Part shown: positions 63,402 to 64,000 of the stretch, one piece after another
How the letters are laid out: every line of letters starts with the position of its first letter
Position numbering within the stretch: the stretch's first letter is position 1
Assembly: GCA_937943605.1 (NCBI GenBank)
Contig: CALEAW010000045.1
Coordinates: 1-64,000, forward strand
Direction of reading: 5' to 3'
Source of the DNA: an uncultured Sutterella sp.
GTDB taxonomy: Bacteria; Pseudomonadota; Gammaproteobacteria; Burkholderiales; Burkholderiaceae_F
Length of the DNA stretch: 64,000 bases
The notes under the pieces: generated by a model
Databases searched by the model: none
What the model saw: the letters and a program-made list of their open reading frames with translations, nothing else
Told to the model about the DNA's origin: nothing
Program-made: the position numbers and the translations under genes

Positions 63402-64000
63402 TTATTTCACGTCGAAGCGACAAATGCCGTTTCGCGTGACTTTTTTAAGCTCGAACGGTTGTCCATCAACAGTGACGCTCAACACACTCGCATTGCCCAC
63501 AGTCACTTTTGACCCCACCGGAACCTCTAAGTTTGCGACATCGTTGGCGCGCATCTCTTTGGCAAAGAGATTCTTGCCGTTAGGCATCTTAATCTGAACC
63601 CAGCAAGCTTCCGTGGTTCGCAACACGAAACGACGGTGATTGGCTTTAGCGACCGGTTGATCAGTGGACTTTTGAACGTCCTTAGATGCTTCGACCACCT
63701 TAGCGGGCGGCGTCACAGGTTGAGCCACCGTGGCTTCAGTCGTCGTTGCGGGAACGGTTGTTGTCGTCGCTGGCGCTTCTGCGGGCTTCGCTTCAGGGGT
63801 TGCTACCGTATCGCCTGGGGCAGCATCCGCCTTTTGAGCGTCCGATTCCGTACCTTCAGGAGCCGATTTCGATTCTGCCAACGCTGCCGTCGTCGCATTT
63901 TCAACGGGTTGCACCGGCGTATTAGGCTCATCGTTCAAATAAGCCCAAACACCAGCGCCAAGCGCCGCCACCACCAAAGCCACAAGACCCAAATTCAAAC
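63402..64000 (-). CDS. rodZ: RodZ-like cell-shape protein, C-terminal part
   Basis: The 5' end lies beyond the window; the frame is open to position 64000. What is visible is a membrane segment (LGLVALVVAALGAGVWAYL), a periplasmic low-complexity linker rich in A, T, P, E and V of about 100 residues, and the C-terminal DUF4115 domain (RRFVLRTTEACWVQIKMPNGKNLFAKEMRANDVANLEVPVGSKVTVGNASVLSVTVDGQPFEL). RodZ links MreB to the cell-wall elongation machinery. The neighbour ispG supports the identification. Confidence 0.88.
   Translation of the reverse strand, partial: LNLGLVALVVAALGAGVWAYLNDEPNTPVQPVENATTAALAESKSAPEGTESDAQKADAAPGDTVATPEAKPAEAPATTTTVPATTTEATVAQPVTPPAKVVEASKDVQKSTDQPVAKANHRRFVLRTTEACWVQIKMPNGKNLFAKEMRANDVANLEVPVGSKVTVGNASVLSVTVDGQPFELKKVTRNGICRFDVK

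Overview
The window looks like chromosome from a gut-type, anaerobically respiring betaproteobacterium of the Sutterella/Parasutterella kind (Burkholderiales, Sutterellaceae). This is an inference from three things. Gene orders are betaproteobacterial (recG-oxyR; orn-M48 protease-rsgA; rpsF-priB-rpsR-rplI; rodZ-ispG-hisS-yfgM-bamB-der-hfq-hflX; hflK-hflC-yjeT-purA). There is a fumarate-respiration gene set. There is also a type II-B CRISPR-Cas locus, a rare subtype known from Sutterella, Francisella and Legionella. No insertion sequence, prophage or rRNA gene is seen.

Layout. 1-223: end of tRNA-Gly(GCC) and tRNA-Leu(UAA). 645-6527 (minus): frdA-frdB-aspA-dcuA, which makes fumarate from aspartate, reduces it to succinate and exchanges C4-dicarboxylates. 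No frdC is adjacent. 7330-12095 (plus): ridA, recG, oxyR and an AI-2E family permease. 12311-21001: a DcuC-type carrier, orn (minus), an M48 protease, rsgA, moaA, putP and an unrecognised conserved protein. 21080-28082 (minus): clpB behind a heat-shock promoter, and a tight operon thrC-mobB-moeA-moaD-moaE-crcB. The thrC product has aspartate where the PLP lysine should be. 28352-30187: a PIN-PhoH ATPase with a lysine-rich N-terminal tail.

30220-40460 is the accessory highlight. A tracrRNA gene with its own promoter and terminator lies upstream of cas9-cas1-cas2-cas4 (type II-B, all catalytic residues visible). The replicative helicase dnaB and a DUF456 membrane gene follow, and only then a CRISPR array of 24 repeats and 23 spacers. 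The tracrRNA anti-repeat fixes the crRNA strand as minus, opposite to the cas genes. A 12-bp stem-loop followed by TTTT sits where that minus-strand transcript should stop, and the degenerate repeat is at the other end, next to two unexplained tandem palindromes.

40641-45518 (minus): rpsF-priB-rpsR-rplI, rlmB and rnr. 45627-46252 (plus): tRNA-Leu(CAG) and an orphan HicB-like protein. 46309-52826 (minus): a MscS channel, a phosphoribosyltransferase, purA, yjeT, hflC and hflK. 53204-55547 (plus): a YjiH/YjiG membrane pair and an SDR-type threonine dehydrogenase, inserted between hflK and hflX. 55622-64000 (minus): hflX, hfq, der, bamB, yfgM, hisS, ispG and the 3' part of rodZ.

How the parts fit: aspartate deamination, fumarate reductase and several Dcu carriers point to anaerobic energy conservation. 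Molybdenum-cofactor genes imply molybdoenzymes such as formate dehydrogenase or nitrate reductase elsewhere. The CRISPR-Cas system is apparently intact and sits in an AT-richer block, suggesting transfer into a housekeeping region around phoH and dnaB.
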